The notes under the pieces: model-generated
The model's database searches: none
What the model was told of the DNA's origin: nothing
Seen by the model: only the letters and a program-made list of their open reading frames with translations
Shown here: positions 25,290 through 33,892 of the stretch, piece by piece
How the letters are laid out: every line of letters begins with the position of its first letter
Numbering within the stretch: the first letter of the stretch is position 1
Position numbers and translations under genes: made by a program
NCBI GenBank assembly: GCA_002083825.1
Contig: DAZV01000041.1
Location: 23,253 to 87,252 of the forward strand
Direction: 5' to 3'
DNA from: Candidatus Sericytochromatia bacterium S15B-MN24 CBMW_12
GTDB lineage: Bacteria > Cyanobacteriota > Sericytochromatia > S15B-MN24 > UBA4093
Length of the DNA: 64,000 nucleotides

Positions 25290-25709
25290 TTGAAGGCTGC
25301 GTTGCACGGGGGAATCCTGCTGCTCGTCTTGGCCGGCGTCGCATGTCAGCATCAAGCTGCGGGCCCCCAGGCCTTACCCGATCATGCGCATGCGGCACCG
25401 GAAGCCGGTACGGACGCCGGCATTCGGCGGGAGAATCCTGCCGTCAAGCCTCCCGAGGTGGGGGTGCACGAGGTATCGATTCGCAACTTTATCTACGAGC
25501 CGGCGAGTCTGTCGATCCGAGTGGGGGAGTCGGTGAGGTGGACGAACTACGACGTGGCTCTCCACGATGCGGCGGCCTACACGGGGAGTTGGAAGACGCC
25601 GTTGCTCAAGGTGAACGAGTCGGCGACCCGGGTCTTCGGGGAGCCGGGAGTATTCCCCTATTACTGCACGATTCACCCCGCGATGCGGGGGACGGTCGAG
25701 GTCAAGTGA
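25290..25709 (+). CDS. Second cupredoxin-domain lipoprotein (139 aa)
   Basis: A shorter relative of the preceding protein. It has a lipobox (GVAC, near Cys 19), an Ala- and His-rich linker and a cupredoxin domain (residues about 55-139) with His in ALHDAAA and Cys, His, Met in YYCTIHPAMRG. The start is taken as TTG 25290, which has GAGGAGGAT directly ahead; an in-frame GTG at 25263 would add a signal-poor extension. The two cupredoxins are probably a tandem duplication and could pass electrons or bind copper at the cell surface. Confidence 0.84.
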   Translation: MKAALHGGILLLVLAGVACQHQAAGPQALPDHAHAAPEAGTDAGIRRENPAVKPPEVGVHEVSIRNFIYEPASLSIRVGESVRWTNYDVALHDAAAYTGSWKTPLLKVNESATRVFGEPGVFPYYCTIHPAMRGTVEVK

Positions 25710-25723
25710 AAGAGGGTAATCGA

Positions 25724-26185
25724 ATGAGAAGAAACTTACTGACACTCACGATGCTCGGGGCGAGCATGGTCGGCATGCTGGGGTGCTCGGCGATGGCCCC
25801 GCCTCAGTCGCCGGTGGACGTCGCGGCTGCCCAGGGCAGGGACCTTCCCCTGCGGGCCGATTTCAGAGATGCGACCCCCGAGCTGAACAGCTCGGCCTAC
25901 GAGGTCCAGCAGCGCAGAGGCCGGCGTTACCGCCACCGGCGGATCATCGTTTCGGGGCGACCCTATTTCATCCCCTACTTCGCCTACCAGAACTATTACC
26001 TGCCCAATTATCTCCGCTATGATCCGTACTGGTACTACGTTTACGCTTACTCGGGTCCCGGATTCACCGGCAGCCGGCGGCTGATCCGGGTGCGGCGCGA
26101 CCGCGACCGCGATCGCCGCTGGACCGATAGGCGCGACTGGGATCGCGATGATCGCAGCGACTGGCGGGACCGGGACCGGGATTAG
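25724..26185 (+). CDS. Tyrosine- and Arg/Asp-rich lipoprotein (153 aa)
   Basis: A lipoprotein (lipobox MLGC, near Cys 20) with no recognised domain. The middle is strikingly aromatic (YFIPYFAYQNYYLPNYLRYDPYWYYVYAY, given here in outline from about residue 83 to 111). The tail alternates Asp and Arg (RDRDRD...), encoded by 6-bp repeats. It shares the aromatic/Arg-rich style of the first cupredoxin's middle region, and starts only 14 bases after the second cupredoxin. A structural or adhesive surface role is possible. The ribosome site GAGGGTAATCG precedes ATG 25724. Confidence 0.72.
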   Translation: MRRNLLTLTMLGASMVGMLGCSAMAPPQSPVDVAAAQGRDLPLRADFRDATPELNSSAYEVQQRRGRRYRHRRIIVSGRPYFIPYFAYQNYYLPNYLRYDPYWYYVYAYSGPGFTGSRRLIRVRRDRDRDRRWTDRRDWDRDDRSDWRDRDRD

Positions 26186-26206
26186 CCGCGTTTCCGGGCG
26201 CTGAAG

Positions 26207-26229
26207 GGGCGGGGGGCATCCCCCGCCCT
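26207..26229. terminator. GC-rich hairpin between convergent genes
   Basis: GGGCGGGGG pairs with CCCCCGCCC around a short loop in the 42-base gap between the lipoprotein cluster (+) and the DUF503 gene (-). It overlaps the end of the DUF503 gene. There is no clear T run, so it may act as a weak two-way terminator. Confidence 0.5.
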
Positions 26230-26524
26230 ACTCGAATACATACTCGGTCTCGTACTGGACGTCGGTAATCTCGGCGTCCCAGTGCCCCCCCTCGACGTAG
26301 CGAACGGCTTTCTGCAAGACCTCGCTCGCGTGGGGGGCGCTGTTGCTCACCACCACGAAGCCCAGCTGGGCGCTGCGCCAATGGTCGAGATCCCCCACCT
26401 CGGCGACCGAAATCTTGAACTGGTTCTGTACCCGGGCGAGAATGGACCTGACCACCGATCGCTTGTCTTTGAGCGACTGGGCACCGGGAATGTCGAGATC
26501 GATCAAGCAAGAACCCACGATCAT
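26228..26524 (-). CDS. DUF503 (YlxP-like) protein
   Basis: A 98-residue protein with the DUF503 pattern: MIVGSCLIDLDIPGAQSLKDKRSVVRSILARVQNQFKISVAEV is the family's N-terminal signature (given by position 1-43), with SLKDKR the most typical piece. In Firmicutes the gene (ylxP) sits near infB and rbfA and may act in ribosome maturation; here it instead overlaps by four bases the gene for a B12-binding mutase subunit. Function is not established. Confidence 0.85.
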   Translation of the reverse strand: MIVGSCLIDLDIPGAQSLKDKRSVVRSILARVQNQFKISVAEVGDLDHWRSAQLGFVVVSNSAPHASEVLQKAVRYVEGGHWDAEITDVQYETEYVFE

Positions 26525-26931
26525 ACGCGGGCGCGCTCCTTGACGGCCCCCTGAATGAACCCCACCACCTCGTCCGTCGGTGTCCCAGGCCCGAAAACCG
26601 CGTGAGCGCCAGCGTCCCGAAGGGCGGCGATGTCGTCATCGGGAATGATCCCGCCCACCATGACCACGACATCCTCGGCGCTCTGCGCCTTGAGCGCATC
26701 GATGATCTGGGGGACGAGCGTCAAATGGGCCCCCGAGAGTAGGCTGAGGCCCACCACGTCCACGTCCTCCTGGATGGCGACGCTGACGATGGCTTCGGGA
26801 GTCTGATGCAAACCGGTATAGATCACTTCCATCCCCGCATCACGCAGGGCGCGGGCGATCACCTTGGCCCCCCGGTCATGCCCGTCCAGGCCGGGCTTGC
26901 CCACCAGGACGCGAATCGGACGTTGAATCAT
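26521..26931 (-). CDS. Methylmalonyl-CoA mutase, B12-binding (C-terminal) subunit
   Basis: A 136-residue stand-alone cobalamin-binding domain. The lower ligand motif DxHxxG is in GLDGHDRGAKVIA (His near residue 18). SGAHL and GGIIPDDD, the other B12-tail contact loops, follow. It ends where the C-domain of methylmalonyl-CoA mutase ends, so it should complete the 552-residue catalytic subunit at 35913-37571, which lacks this domain. In many bacteria the two are adjacent; here they are 9 kb apart. It overlaps the DUF503 gene downstream by four bases. Confidence 0.92.
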   Translation of the reverse strand: MIQRPIRVLVGKPGLDGHDRGAKVIARALRDAGMEVIYTGLHQTPEAIVSVAIQEDVDVVGLSLLSGAHLTLVPQIIDALKAQSAEDVVVMVGGIIPDDDIAALRDAGAHAVFGPGTPTDEVVGFIQGAVKERARV

Positions 26932-27125
26932 GTTTCTTCTCCCTCTCCAACCCCATGCCCGCTACCGGTAGCAGCGGACCGGAGCTCCTTGAGATTCCTT
27001 CCCATTATACCGGAGCCCGCGGATCTGGAGCGCCGGGCAATCCTTTATAATGGCGACGAGCGATCAGTTGCCCGTCATCCCTCCTGCCCTGTCATCCCAC
27101 CTTCGATCCCGAGAGGACATCCCGC

Positions 27126-28139
27126 ATGTTCAAGCCACTCGACGCGATCCTGGTTTCCGACGCGCCGGTCCGCGACCGCGAAACCCTTCGGATCCTCCTC
27201 AACCACAACATCCACCTCGAACATGGCGCCATCGTCCAGTACCTCCAGCACGCCTACGCCATGGGCGAAGGAGGAATCGGCACCGAGGTCATCTCCATCG
27301 CCCGCGCCGAGATGCGCCACATGAAGTACTTCGCCGACCTGCTCGTCGACCTGGGAGGCAAACCCACGCTCGATCGCGGCAATATCTACTTCGAAGCCTC
27401 CTCGCCGACCGCCATGATGACCAACGGCATCCGCGCCGAAGAGGATGCCCTGAGGGAGTACCGCCTGCAACTCGAGCGGGTGGACTTCGCGCCGATGCAG
27501 CGCCTGCTGGAAAGGGTCCTGGCCGACGAAGAGTACCACCATGGCCAGTTCCAGGGCTTCGAGGAAGCCTTCCTCTCCGGGGCCGCCCAGGCCAAGCCCG
27601 ATGCGGCTTTTCCCTCGCCCGGCCCCGTCGAGGATCCCGAGGCCATGGCCCTGCTCGGCTCCTCCTTCACGGCCCGCTACAACCAGATCCTCGAATATGT
27701 CCAGTACTACTTCGAGAGCCGGGACTACCATGCCCGCGATTTCCTCGAAGAGACCTGGACCTGGGCCATGCGGGGCATGGCGCTTTTCGCCGATGAGCTG
27801 TCGGAACATGGCGCCGATCCCGCCTTCACGAACGCCCCGATGCCCGTGACCGGTGACCTGCGCGTCCATCTCGATCGGGCGATCGCCCTCGAAAAAGCCA
27901 ACGTCACCACCCGCTCGGAGCAACTGCGCTGCCCGCTCTCCTCCGATCTCAAGGCCATGCTCAAGAACATCCAGTCCCACGAGGCCTACAACGTCATGCG
28001 CCTCGAAGACTACAAAGCCAAGGACCTGTCGCTCGAACCCGCTCCCGCCACGCCACCCCCCGATCGCCAACCGGAGATCCCTCTTCCACCCGTGCGCTCG
28101 CGAGCCAGCTTGACGGTCGGAAGCTTGATCCAGCCGTGA
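27126..28139 (+). CDS. Ferritin-like diiron protein with two ferritin-like halves (337 aa)
   Basis: The first half (about residues 20-160) has four helices with metal-binding Glu and ExxH pairs: LEHGAIVQYLQHAY, RAEMRHMKYF, RAEEDALREY and ADEEYHHGQF. The second half (residues about 185-320) repeats the plan more weakly with QILEYVQYYFE, LEETWTWAMRG and IQSHEAYNVMRLEDY. It is longer than bacterioferritin and resembles ferritin-like domain-containing proteins of unknown substrate. Iron storage or oxidation is likely. A GAGAGGACAT ribosome site precedes the ATG. It stands alone. Confidence 0.82.
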   Translation: MFKPLDAILVSDAPVRDRETLRILLNHNIHLEHGAIVQYLQHAYAMGEGGIGTEVISIARAEMRHMKYFADLLVDLGGKPTLDRGNIYFEASSPTAMMTNGIRAEEDALREYRLQLERVDFAPMQRLLERVLADEEYHHGQFQGFEEAFLSGAAQAKPDAAFPSPGPVEDPEAMALLGSSFTARYNQILEYVQYYFESRDYHARDFLEETWTWAMRGMALFADELSEHGADPAFTNAPMPVTGDLRVHLDRAIALEKANVTTRSEQLRCPLSSDLKAMLKNIQSHEAYNVMRLEDYKAKDLSLEPAPATPPPDRQPEIPLPPVRSRASLTVGSLIQP

Positions 28140-28221
28140 CTCCGCTTACAGGCTCGGGTGATCCCTTGCGACGCGAGGCCTTGCCCACGCCCGTACGCGC
28201 GAACTGCGATCCTCCGCGGGG

Positions 28222-28227
28222 TATGAT
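28222..28227 (+). promoter_or_regulatory. -10-like element (TATGAT) very close to a GTG start
   Basis: TATGAT ends six bases before the GTG at 28234, and no ribosome site lies between. If both are used the mRNA would be leaderless. No clear -35 is present. Confidence 0.4.
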
Positions 28228-28233
28228 TCCCTG

Positions 28234-29424
28234 GTGAGAAACGATGGTCGACAAGAAGAACAATTGGCCGAGGCCCTGATTCGGCTGGAATCGGGCGACG
28301 CGCTCGGTGCCGAGGCGCTGCTCCATGGTCTGAAGGGATCGCAGGCCCAGAAGCTCCGAGCTCGCTTGGCTTGCGCGCGCGGGCAGCATCTCGAGGCTAT
28401 CAAGCTGCTTCGCGCCGGGGCCTTCGAGCAGGAAAGCGCCGAGCAGCATGTCCTGCTGGGGACATGCTGGCAGCACCTGACGCAGTGGGAATCCGCGGAG
28501 AAGGCCTTGCGTCGGGCGGTCCTGCTCGATCCCGCCCGCACCGAGGCTTTCGTCCTGCTAGGAACGACACTCTACCAGCAGGAGCGGCACCGAGAGGCCG
28601 TGCAGGCGATGGAACGTGCGCTGAGCATCGATTCGCGCGCGCTCTTGGCCCGGTACCACCTCGCCCAGATCTGCATGGAACTCGGCGATTTCAAGCGAGC
28701 CCTGTCTCAGCTTCATATCCTGAGGAGCCTCAAGCCGGATGATGCTCCGGTTCATCGCTTGCAGGCCGCCATCTTCCTCCAGGTGAAGGATTTCCGGCAA
28801 GCCCTGGTGGAGCTCTGCTGGCTGGTCGAGGCCGGTCACGCCGATACCTGGTGTTTCAGCACGATGGGCGGAGCGTATCGGGCCATCGGGGAGAACGTGC
28901 AGGCGCTCAAGGCCTATGAGTATGCCTTGAAGCTCGATGCCACCCTGAGCGACGAGTCCGCCTTCGCCGCTCAACTCAACGAGGAGCTCGGGCAGTTCGA
29001 GGCGGCACTGCGGGGGTATCGAACCTTGCGGCGGGATCTGACCTGGGGAGAGCGTGCTCGGGCAGCAGTCGAGCGGCTCGAAAGTCACCTGGCCGTTCTG
29101 CCGCTCTCGGCGAATCCGGCTGTCGATCTTCCCGACTTTCAGGGGTTTCAGCCACCGCCGGTCTCAAAGCAAGGCAACTTGCCGTTGGAGCGCGAATCGC
29201 GAGTCGGGACGCCGATCGGCATGGCTGAGGTCGGCTACGAGGGCCCGCCGCCGATCCTCGAGCGTTTGAAGCGAAATCTCGCGGAGCTTGCCGAGCGATT
29301 GGGCCTGAAGGCGCGCTCGCAAGAGGTCCTGGACCGGATTGCGCCGGCGACCGTGAAGGAGGGGGTCGCCGTGGCGCTGCGGAAATTCCCCCTCAAACGC
29401 TTCTTTGGAGACCGGAAGCCATGA
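28234..29424 (+). CDS. TPR repeat protein (396 aa)
   Basis: A soluble scaffold of about seven tetratricopeptide repeats covering residues 5-270, for example AEKALRRAVLLDPARTEAFVLLG and AVQAMERALSIDSRALLARYHLA. The rest is a proline-rich linker and a basic C-terminal helix (LRKFPLKRFFGDRKP). It has the same plan as the TPR protein at 58930-60111: similar length, N-terminal TPR array, Pro/Glu-rich linker and a basic amphipathic end, so the two look like paralogs. The GTG start has no ribosome site but does have a TATGAT box close ahead, suggesting a leaderless message. Confidence 0.8.
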   Translation: MRNDGRQEEQLAEALIRLESGDALGAEALLHGLKGSQAQKLRARLACARGQHLEAIKLLRAGAFEQESAEQHVLLGTCWQHLTQWESAEKALRRAVLLDPARTEAFVLLGTTLYQQERHREAVQAMERALSIDSRALLARYHLAQICMELGDFKRALSQLHILRSLKPDDAPVHRLQAAIFLQVKDFRQALVELCWLVEAGHADTWCFSTMGGAYRAIGENVQALKAYEYALKLDATLSDESAFAAQLNEELGQFEAALRGYRTLRRDLTWGERARAAVERLESHLAVLPLSANPAVDLPDFQGFQPPPVSKQGNLPLERESRVGTPIGMAEVGYEGPPPILERLKRNLAELAERLGLKARSQEVLDRIAPATVKEGVAVALRKFPLKRFFGDRKP

Positions 29425-29490
29425 CGGACGGCGCTTCAGCGGGCGACCCTTCACCCGGTCAGGAACGGCAGGGTCGTCTCCGCCTGCGCG

Positions 29491-30342
29491 CTAGACGGCC
29501 CACTTGTCTCCCGGTTGGTAGAAGGTCGTTCGGGCGGCCATCGCCTGGGTGGGAGTGGCCTGCCAGAAGCTGAGCTTTCGGAGGATCCCCCACGTGCGGT
29601 AGGCGCGGAGCAGTTCGATCGGGTTGCGGAGCTTCCAGGCGCGATCGCGCGCGACGCTCCAGAGCGAGGCCTTGGCCTTTTCGGGCTGAATGAACTGCGA
29701 GAACGAGAGGTTCATCGCCCAGTAGCGCTTGAAGGCTTCCTCTTGGCTCAGGGGGGCGACGTCGTGCATGCGCCCTTCGTAGTCGAGTACGACGTGGTAG
29801 CCTTCGCAGAGCAGTCGGTAGGCCCATTGCCGGTCGGCGCAGATTGCGAGACGTTCGTCGAAGGTGTAGAGGGCCCAGAGTTCCCGGCGGACGGCGAGGT
29901 TTTCGAGGCAGAGCCCGAACTGGGGTGCGGCGAGGAAGTTCGCGAGGTCCTGGGGGTAACTGGGTTGCTTGAGGGAGATTTGGGCGGGATCCCAGCCTTC
30001 GCCGGAAACTGCGGCGACCTTGGGGTTTTCGAAGTGCTTGAGCATGTGGAAGATCCACTGGCGATCGCGCGGCATGCGCCGGTTGCTGAGGATCAAGATG
30101 GCGTCGGAGTCACCTCGCTGGGCGGCCCGGTTTATGGCGGAGCCGGGGGTCGTATTGGGGGGGAGGGCGAGGGTCGAGATGGGAAACTCGGCCTGAACCG
30201 AGGCGAGATCGACGGGGGCCTCGTGGTAGGTGACGACGACTTCCATGGAGGGGTGTCGCTGGTCGTAAAGGTAGGCTACTAGGGGCTGAATCCCCAGTTG
30301 GGGACGATCCACGCGAAGGATGATCTGTAGCGAAGGTGTCAT
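29491..30342 (-). CDS. Glycosyltransferase family 2-like protein
   Basis: A 283-residue GT-A fold protein. The N-terminus has the nucleotide-sugar strand (LQIILRVDRPQLG) and MEVVVTYHEA. NRAAQRGDSDAILIL is where the DxD-containing acidic loop usually lies. FDERLAICADRQWAYRLLCEGYHVV matches the acceptor-side GT2 motif (DExxxxxEDxDxxxRLxxxG), with CADRQW in place of the usual ED. There is no signal peptide. The target glycan is unknown, and weakening of the ED motif leaves activity uncertain. It stands alone; a 56-bp repeat array lies beyond its 5' end. Confidence 0.75.
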   Translation of the reverse strand: MTPSLQIILRVDRPQLGIQPLVAYLYDQRHPSMEVVVTYHEAPVDLASVQAEFPISTLALPPNTTPGSAINRAAQRGDSDAILILSNRRMPRDRQWIFHMLKHFENPKVAAVSGEGWDPAQISLKQPSYPQDLANFLAAPQFGLCLENLAVRRELWALYTFDERLAICADRQWAYRLLCEGYHVVLDYEGRMHDVAPLSQEEAFKRYWAMNLSFSQFIQPEKAKASLWSVARDRAWKLRNPIELLRAYRTWGILRKLSFWQATPTQAMAARTTFYQPGDKWAV

Positions 30343-30452
30343 GATTGCCCCTCCTCATCGATTGCTCGGATGGTGCTTTAGCCCATCATCGTCGAGGGGG
30401 CAAGCGAGAGGATAGGGCGGGATGCCAGAGAGAGTTCGGCCTTACCGGCACC

Positions 30453-30564
30453 TAGCGCCGGCGGCTGTTGATTAAGGCCGCGAGAGAACGCCGTAACGAG
30501 CTTTGCTCTAGCGCCAGCGGCTGTTTCGTAAGGCAGCGAGAGAACGCCGTGACGAGCTTTGCTC
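30453..30564. repeat. Tandem pair of a 56-bp repeat (also found inverted at 45204-45260)
   Basis: Two 56-bp copies (30453-30508 and 30509-30564) differ at about ten positions. Each runs from tagcgcc through cggctgtt, gagagaacgccgt and acgagctttgctc. The second copy meets the stop codon of the CaiB-like gene. A third copy occurs 14.7 kb away in the other orientation. The unit is AT-poor, has short internal inverted repeats, and encodes nothing recognisable. Confidence 0.85.
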
Positions 30565-31061
30565 TAAGGTGACGACGTGATCACACCGTCTTGGCGAAGG
30601 CCGGCGATCGCCTCGGGGGTGTAGCCCAACCGGAAAAGGAGGTCGTTGGGAACGAGCCTCGGCGGCGGGGCGGGTTCGAAGGCCGAGAATCGCGGGCCCT
30701 CGAGTTCGTCGAGGGTGAGCTGCTGGCCTAGGCCCGAGCGGTCCCGGTGCCGCAGAGCTGCGAGGATGCCGCTGACGGTCGCCCAAGGGGAAGTCGCGTC
30801 GGGCGCGATGCAGACGATCAGCATGGGGTTGTAATCGTGAAGCATGGCGACGTCGACGAGCGCCGAGCTTTCGACCAGGACGTCCGATTCTTGGACGAGA
30901 AGTAGCAAGATGCGCATGCCTTCCGGGTGATCGAGTCGGAGTCCCGGGGGCAGGGGAAGCAGCTCAGCGCCCCAGGCGGCGAGGGTTCTCGCTGCGGGGG
31001 AAACCTCGCTGCTTGGGGCGAGGTCGAGGATCTTGACTCCGGTTAACGGCAAGAATGACAT
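30564..31061 (-). CDS. Miniature CaiB/BaiF-like (type III CoA-transferase-like) protein, 165 aa
   Basis: Pieces of the CaiB/BaiF family can be read in order: the start PLTGVKILDLA followed by ARTLAAWGAELLPL; then SDVLVES; then NPMLIVCIAP; then GILAALRHRDRSGLGQQLTLDE; then the C-terminal LGYTPEAIAGLRQDGVI. The family is normally 380-450 residues, so more than half is missing. The central region with the catalytic aspartate is not visible. It still has an uninterrupted frame, a GAGAGGGA ribosome site and a TATACA -10 box, which suggests a maintained non-catalytic or partner protein rather than debris. Its stop codon lies at the edge of the 56-bp repeat. Confidence 0.6.
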   Translation of the reverse strand: MSFLPLTGVKILDLAPSSEVSPAARTLAAWGAELLPLPPGLRLDHPEGMRILLLLVQESDVLVESSALVDVAMLHDYNPMLIVCIAPDATSPWATVSGILAALRHRDRSGLGQQLTLDELEGPRFSAFEPAPPPRLVPNDLLFRLGYTPEAIAGLRQDGVITSSP

Positions 31062-31250
31062 TATCCCTCTCTCTCGTCAGCTTTTTCTTTGTATACCCTG
31101 GTCCTGCCTTTTCGGCGGGACCTCCGCCTGCTGCTAGCTAGGGGATCGGGAATGACATGCGGACGCCCAGCGGGTTTGAGCGGCGCGGAAGGTGAAGATT
31201 CGGCAAGGGTATGGTACGCTTCTGGATAAGCAAAGAAAGGGGACTCAGCC

Positions 31251-31508
31251 ATGGCATTGCTCGAACTCAACCGCAATGAACAAAAGCTTCTTCAGGAGGC
31301 GGTCCAGAAGTTCATGGACCGGCACCGTACCCCGGACGTTTGGCTTCCGGGCCAGCAGGCCCTCGCGGCTCTGAACGTCCGGCCCAAGGGCCCGGCGGTC
31401 ATCAAGGCGCTGTTGCCGACGCAAGCCATCGCGCTCATCCGGGCGGCGATTGCTGGGAATGACGGGGCCGAGGCCGCCAGCATTCTCGCCAAGCTTCCAC
31501 AGAAGTAA
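31251..31508 (+). CDS. Hypothetical helical protein (85 aa)
   Basis: A short soluble protein of helices (ELNRNEQKLLQEAVQKFMDRH; IKALLPTQAIALIRAAIAG). No family is recognised. AAAGGGGAC precedes its ATG, a TATGGT -10-like box lies about 40 bases upstream, and a strong terminator follows, so it is a self-contained transcription unit and probably genuine. Confidence 0.65.
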   Translation: MALLELNRNEQKLLQEAVQKFMDRHRTPDVWLPGQQALAALNVRPKGPAVIKALLPTQAIALIRAAIAGNDGAEAASILAKLPQK

Positions 31509-31555
31509 GGGGCGAACCTCCGGTACCGAACCTGCGAGCGCCGATTCCGGCGTCC

Positions 31556-31596
31556 AAGAACGAAGCCCCGAGCATGGCTCGGGGCTTCGTTCTTTT
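31556..31596. terminator. Two-way intrinsic terminator between the 85-aa gene and sucD
   Basis: A perfect 18-bp inverted repeat (arms 31556-31573 and 31577-31594, core GCCCCGAGC/GCTCGGGGC) with a 3-base loop is flanked by T-rich sequence on the plus side (TTCTTTT). It serves the 85-aa gene and probably sucD from the other strand. Confidence 0.9.
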
Positions 31597-31607
31597 CGGG
31601 GGATTTA

Positions 31608-32498
31608 CTAGACGGAGGCGAGCTGCTTCATCCGCTCGACGACCAGGTCGCCGATTTGCGCGGTGGTGTCGGCCACGGGTACTCCTGCTGCCAGGAGAGC
31701 GTCGACCTTGCCCTGCGCGGTGCCCTTGTTGCCGGAAACCAGCGCGCCGGCATGGCCCATGCGCTTGCCTTCGGGAGCGGTGCGTCCGCCGATGAAGCCC
31801 ACGACCGGCTTGGTCATGAAGTTCTTGATGTACTCGGCGGCGTCCTCTTCGTCCGAACCGCCGATTTCACCGGCCATGACGACCAGTTCGGTATCGGGAT
31901 CTTCCTGGAAGGCCTTCAGCACGTCGACGAAGTTGGTCCCGATGATGGGATCGCCGCCGATGCCCACGATGGTGGACTGGCCGTAGCCGCGGTTGGTCAG
32001 GTCCGCGGCGATCTCGTAGGTCAGGGTGCCGGAGCGCGAAACCACGCCGACTTTCCCCTTCTTGAAGATCATCGCGGGCATGATGCCGAGCTTCGCTTCG
32101 TCGGGGGTGGTGAGGCCGGGGCAGTTGGGGCCGATGAGGCGGCTCTTGGACTTCGCCAGCACCGGGTAGACCCGCATCATGTCGAGGGTGGGGATGCCCT
32201 CGGTGATGCAGACGATCAGGGGGATCCCCGCGTCGATGGCTTCGAGGATCGAGTCGGCCGCGAACGGGGGTGGAACGAAGATGATGCTGGCGTTTATCTC
32301 GGGATGCGCCACCAGCGCCTGCTTGGCCGTGTCGTAGACGGGCACGCCGTGGGTTGAGGTCATGCCGCCCTTGCCGGGGGTCAAGCCCGCCACCACCTGG
32401 GTGCCGTATTCGATCATCTGGGAGGTGTGGAAGGACCCTTCGCGGCCCGTGACGCCGTGCACCAGCAGGCGCGTGTCTTTGTTGATGAAGATGCTCAT
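31608..32498 (-). CDS. sucD: Succinyl-CoA synthetase, alpha subunit
   Basis: A 296-residue subunit that carries the phosphohistidine of the TCA-cycle enzyme interconverting succinyl-CoA and succinate with ATP or GTP formation. The CoA-binding Rossmann start ([14 protein letters not shown]) and the active-site His in GHAGALVSG are present, with GPNCPGL, another family landmark. It follows sucC on the same strand after 30 bases. It would take up succinyl-CoA made by the methylmalonyl-CoA route encoded nearby. Confidence 0.96.
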   Translation of the reverse strand: MSIFINKDTRLLVHGVTGREGSFHTSQMIEYGTQVVAGLTPGKGGMTSTHGVPVYDTAKQALVAHPEINASIIFVPPPFAADSILEAIDAGIPLIVCITEGIPTLDMMRVYPVLAKSKSRLIGPNCPGLTTPDEAKLGIMPAMIFKKGKVGVVSRSGTLTYEIAADLTNRGYGQSTIVGIGGDPIIGTNFVDVLKAFQEDPDTELVVMAGEIGGSDEEDAAEYIKNFMTKPVVGFIGGRTAPEGKRMGHAGALVSGNKGTAQGKVDALLAAGVPVADTTAQIGDLVVERMKQLASV

Positions 32499-32528
32499 TC
32501 GTTAAACCTCAAATTTCAAAGTTGAAAG

Positions 32529-33674
32529 CTAGCGGACTGCTGCGCCGTATGCGACTTCGACCACCTTGCGGGCGGCTTCCTGCATACTCGCCGCGGGAAT
32601 GAGCTTCGTGCCTTCCAGCAGCATGCGGCCTTCTTCCTCGCGAGTTCCCGAGAAACGGACCACGATGGGCACCTTGATGTCCATGGTGCTGGTGGCCTCG
32701 AGGATGCCCTTGGCCACTTCGTCGCAACGGGTGATGCCGCCGAAGATGTTGATGAGCACCGCCTTGACCTTGGTTTCCATCAGCACGACGTCGAGGGCGT
32801 TGCGAACGACCTCGGCCTTGGCGCCGCCGCCGATGTCCAGGAAGTTGGAAGGCTGGCCGCCCTCGCGGCTCACGGCGTCGAGGGTGGTCATGACCAGGCC
32901 CGCGCCGTTGCCGATGATGCCGATGTCACCCGAGAGGTGAACGTAGGTGAGGCCCCGCAAGCGCGCCTCGTCCTCGATCGCGTTGTCGTCCTCGGACTCC
33001 TGCCACTGAGCGAGCTCCGGCTGACGGAAGAGGGCGTTGTCGTCGATGTCCATCTTGCAGTCGGCGGCGATGACTTCGCCTTCCTTGGTGATGACCAGGG
33101 GGTTGATCTCGGCGAGCGTCGCATCCGAGCCCACGAAGGCGTTGTAGAGGCCGCGCAGGAACTTGGTGATGGGCTTGACGTAGGCCTTGTCGAGGTTGGC
33201 TCCGAAGATCAGGTCGCGGATCTGGAAGTCCTGAAGTCCCAGGGTCGGATCCACCCAGACGCGGGAAATCTTCTCGGGGGTCTTCTCGTTGACTTCCTCG
33301 ATGTCCATGCCGCCCTCGGCCGAGACCATCACGATGATCTGCTTGGTATCCCGATCGAAGAGCATCCCGAGGTAGTATTCCTTGTCGATGTTGATCGCGC
33401 CCTCGACCAGCACCTTCTTGACCTTCAATCCCTTGAGGTCCATGCCCAGGATCTGCTTGCCGACTTCAAAAGCCTCGGTCGGGGTCTTGCCAAGCTTGAC
33501 GCCGCCCGCTTTTCCGCGGCCGCCGACGTGGACCTGGGCCTTCACGACCACGGTCCCGCCAATTTGCTCGGCGATTTCCTTGACCTGGTCATTGGTGAAG
33601 GCAACCTGACCCTTGGTGGTAGGCACTCCATATTTCTGGAGGACCAGCTTGCCCTGAAATTCGTGGATCTTCAT
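32529..33674 (-). CDS. sucC: Succinyl-CoA synthetase, beta subunit
   Basis: A 381-residue ATP-grasp subunit. It starts with the family sequence MKIHEFQGKLVLQKYGVP, has the glycine-rich VHVGGRGKAGGVKLG nucleotide loop, AEINPLVI at the grasp centre and INIFGGITRCDEVAKGI near the end. The longer open frame upstream is rejected: ATG 33674 begins the conserved domain and has AAGGAGATCGACAGG ahead. First gene of the sucCD operon. Confidence 0.96.
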   Translation of the reverse strand: MKIHEFQGKLVLQKYGVPTTKGQVAFTNDQVKEIAEQIGGTVVVKAQVHVGGRGKAGGVKLGKTPTEAFEVGKQILGMDLKGLKVKKVLVEGAINIDKEYYLGMLFDRDTKQIIVMVSAEGGMDIEEVNEKTPEKISRVWVDPTLGLQDFQIRDLIFGANLDKAYVKPITKFLRGLYNAFVGSDATLAEINPLVITKEGEVIAADCKMDIDDNALFRQPELAQWQESEDDNAIEDEARLRGLTYVHLSGDIGIIGNGAGLVMTTLDAVSREGGQPSNFLDIGGGAKAEVVRNALDVVLMETKVKAVLINIFGGITRCDEVAKGILEATSTMDIKVPIVVRFSGTREEEGRMLLEGTKLIPAASMQEAARKVVEVAYGAAVR

Positions 33675-33892
33675 CCTGTCGATCTCCTTGTGGTGCGATG
33701 GAGGAGCGATCGGCCTAGCTGCCGAGGCTTGCTTCCTCATGATACCAACAAGACGCAGTCTAGGCCAGGGTTCCGGGGAGGTAAAGAACCATATCCCCGC
33801 TGATTCGACAGGGAGCGACGCATCGTTGTTCTCGCGAGGGAACTGCTCTAGACTCGCTGCCACGGATCCCCAATCCTATCAAGGGAGGAATC

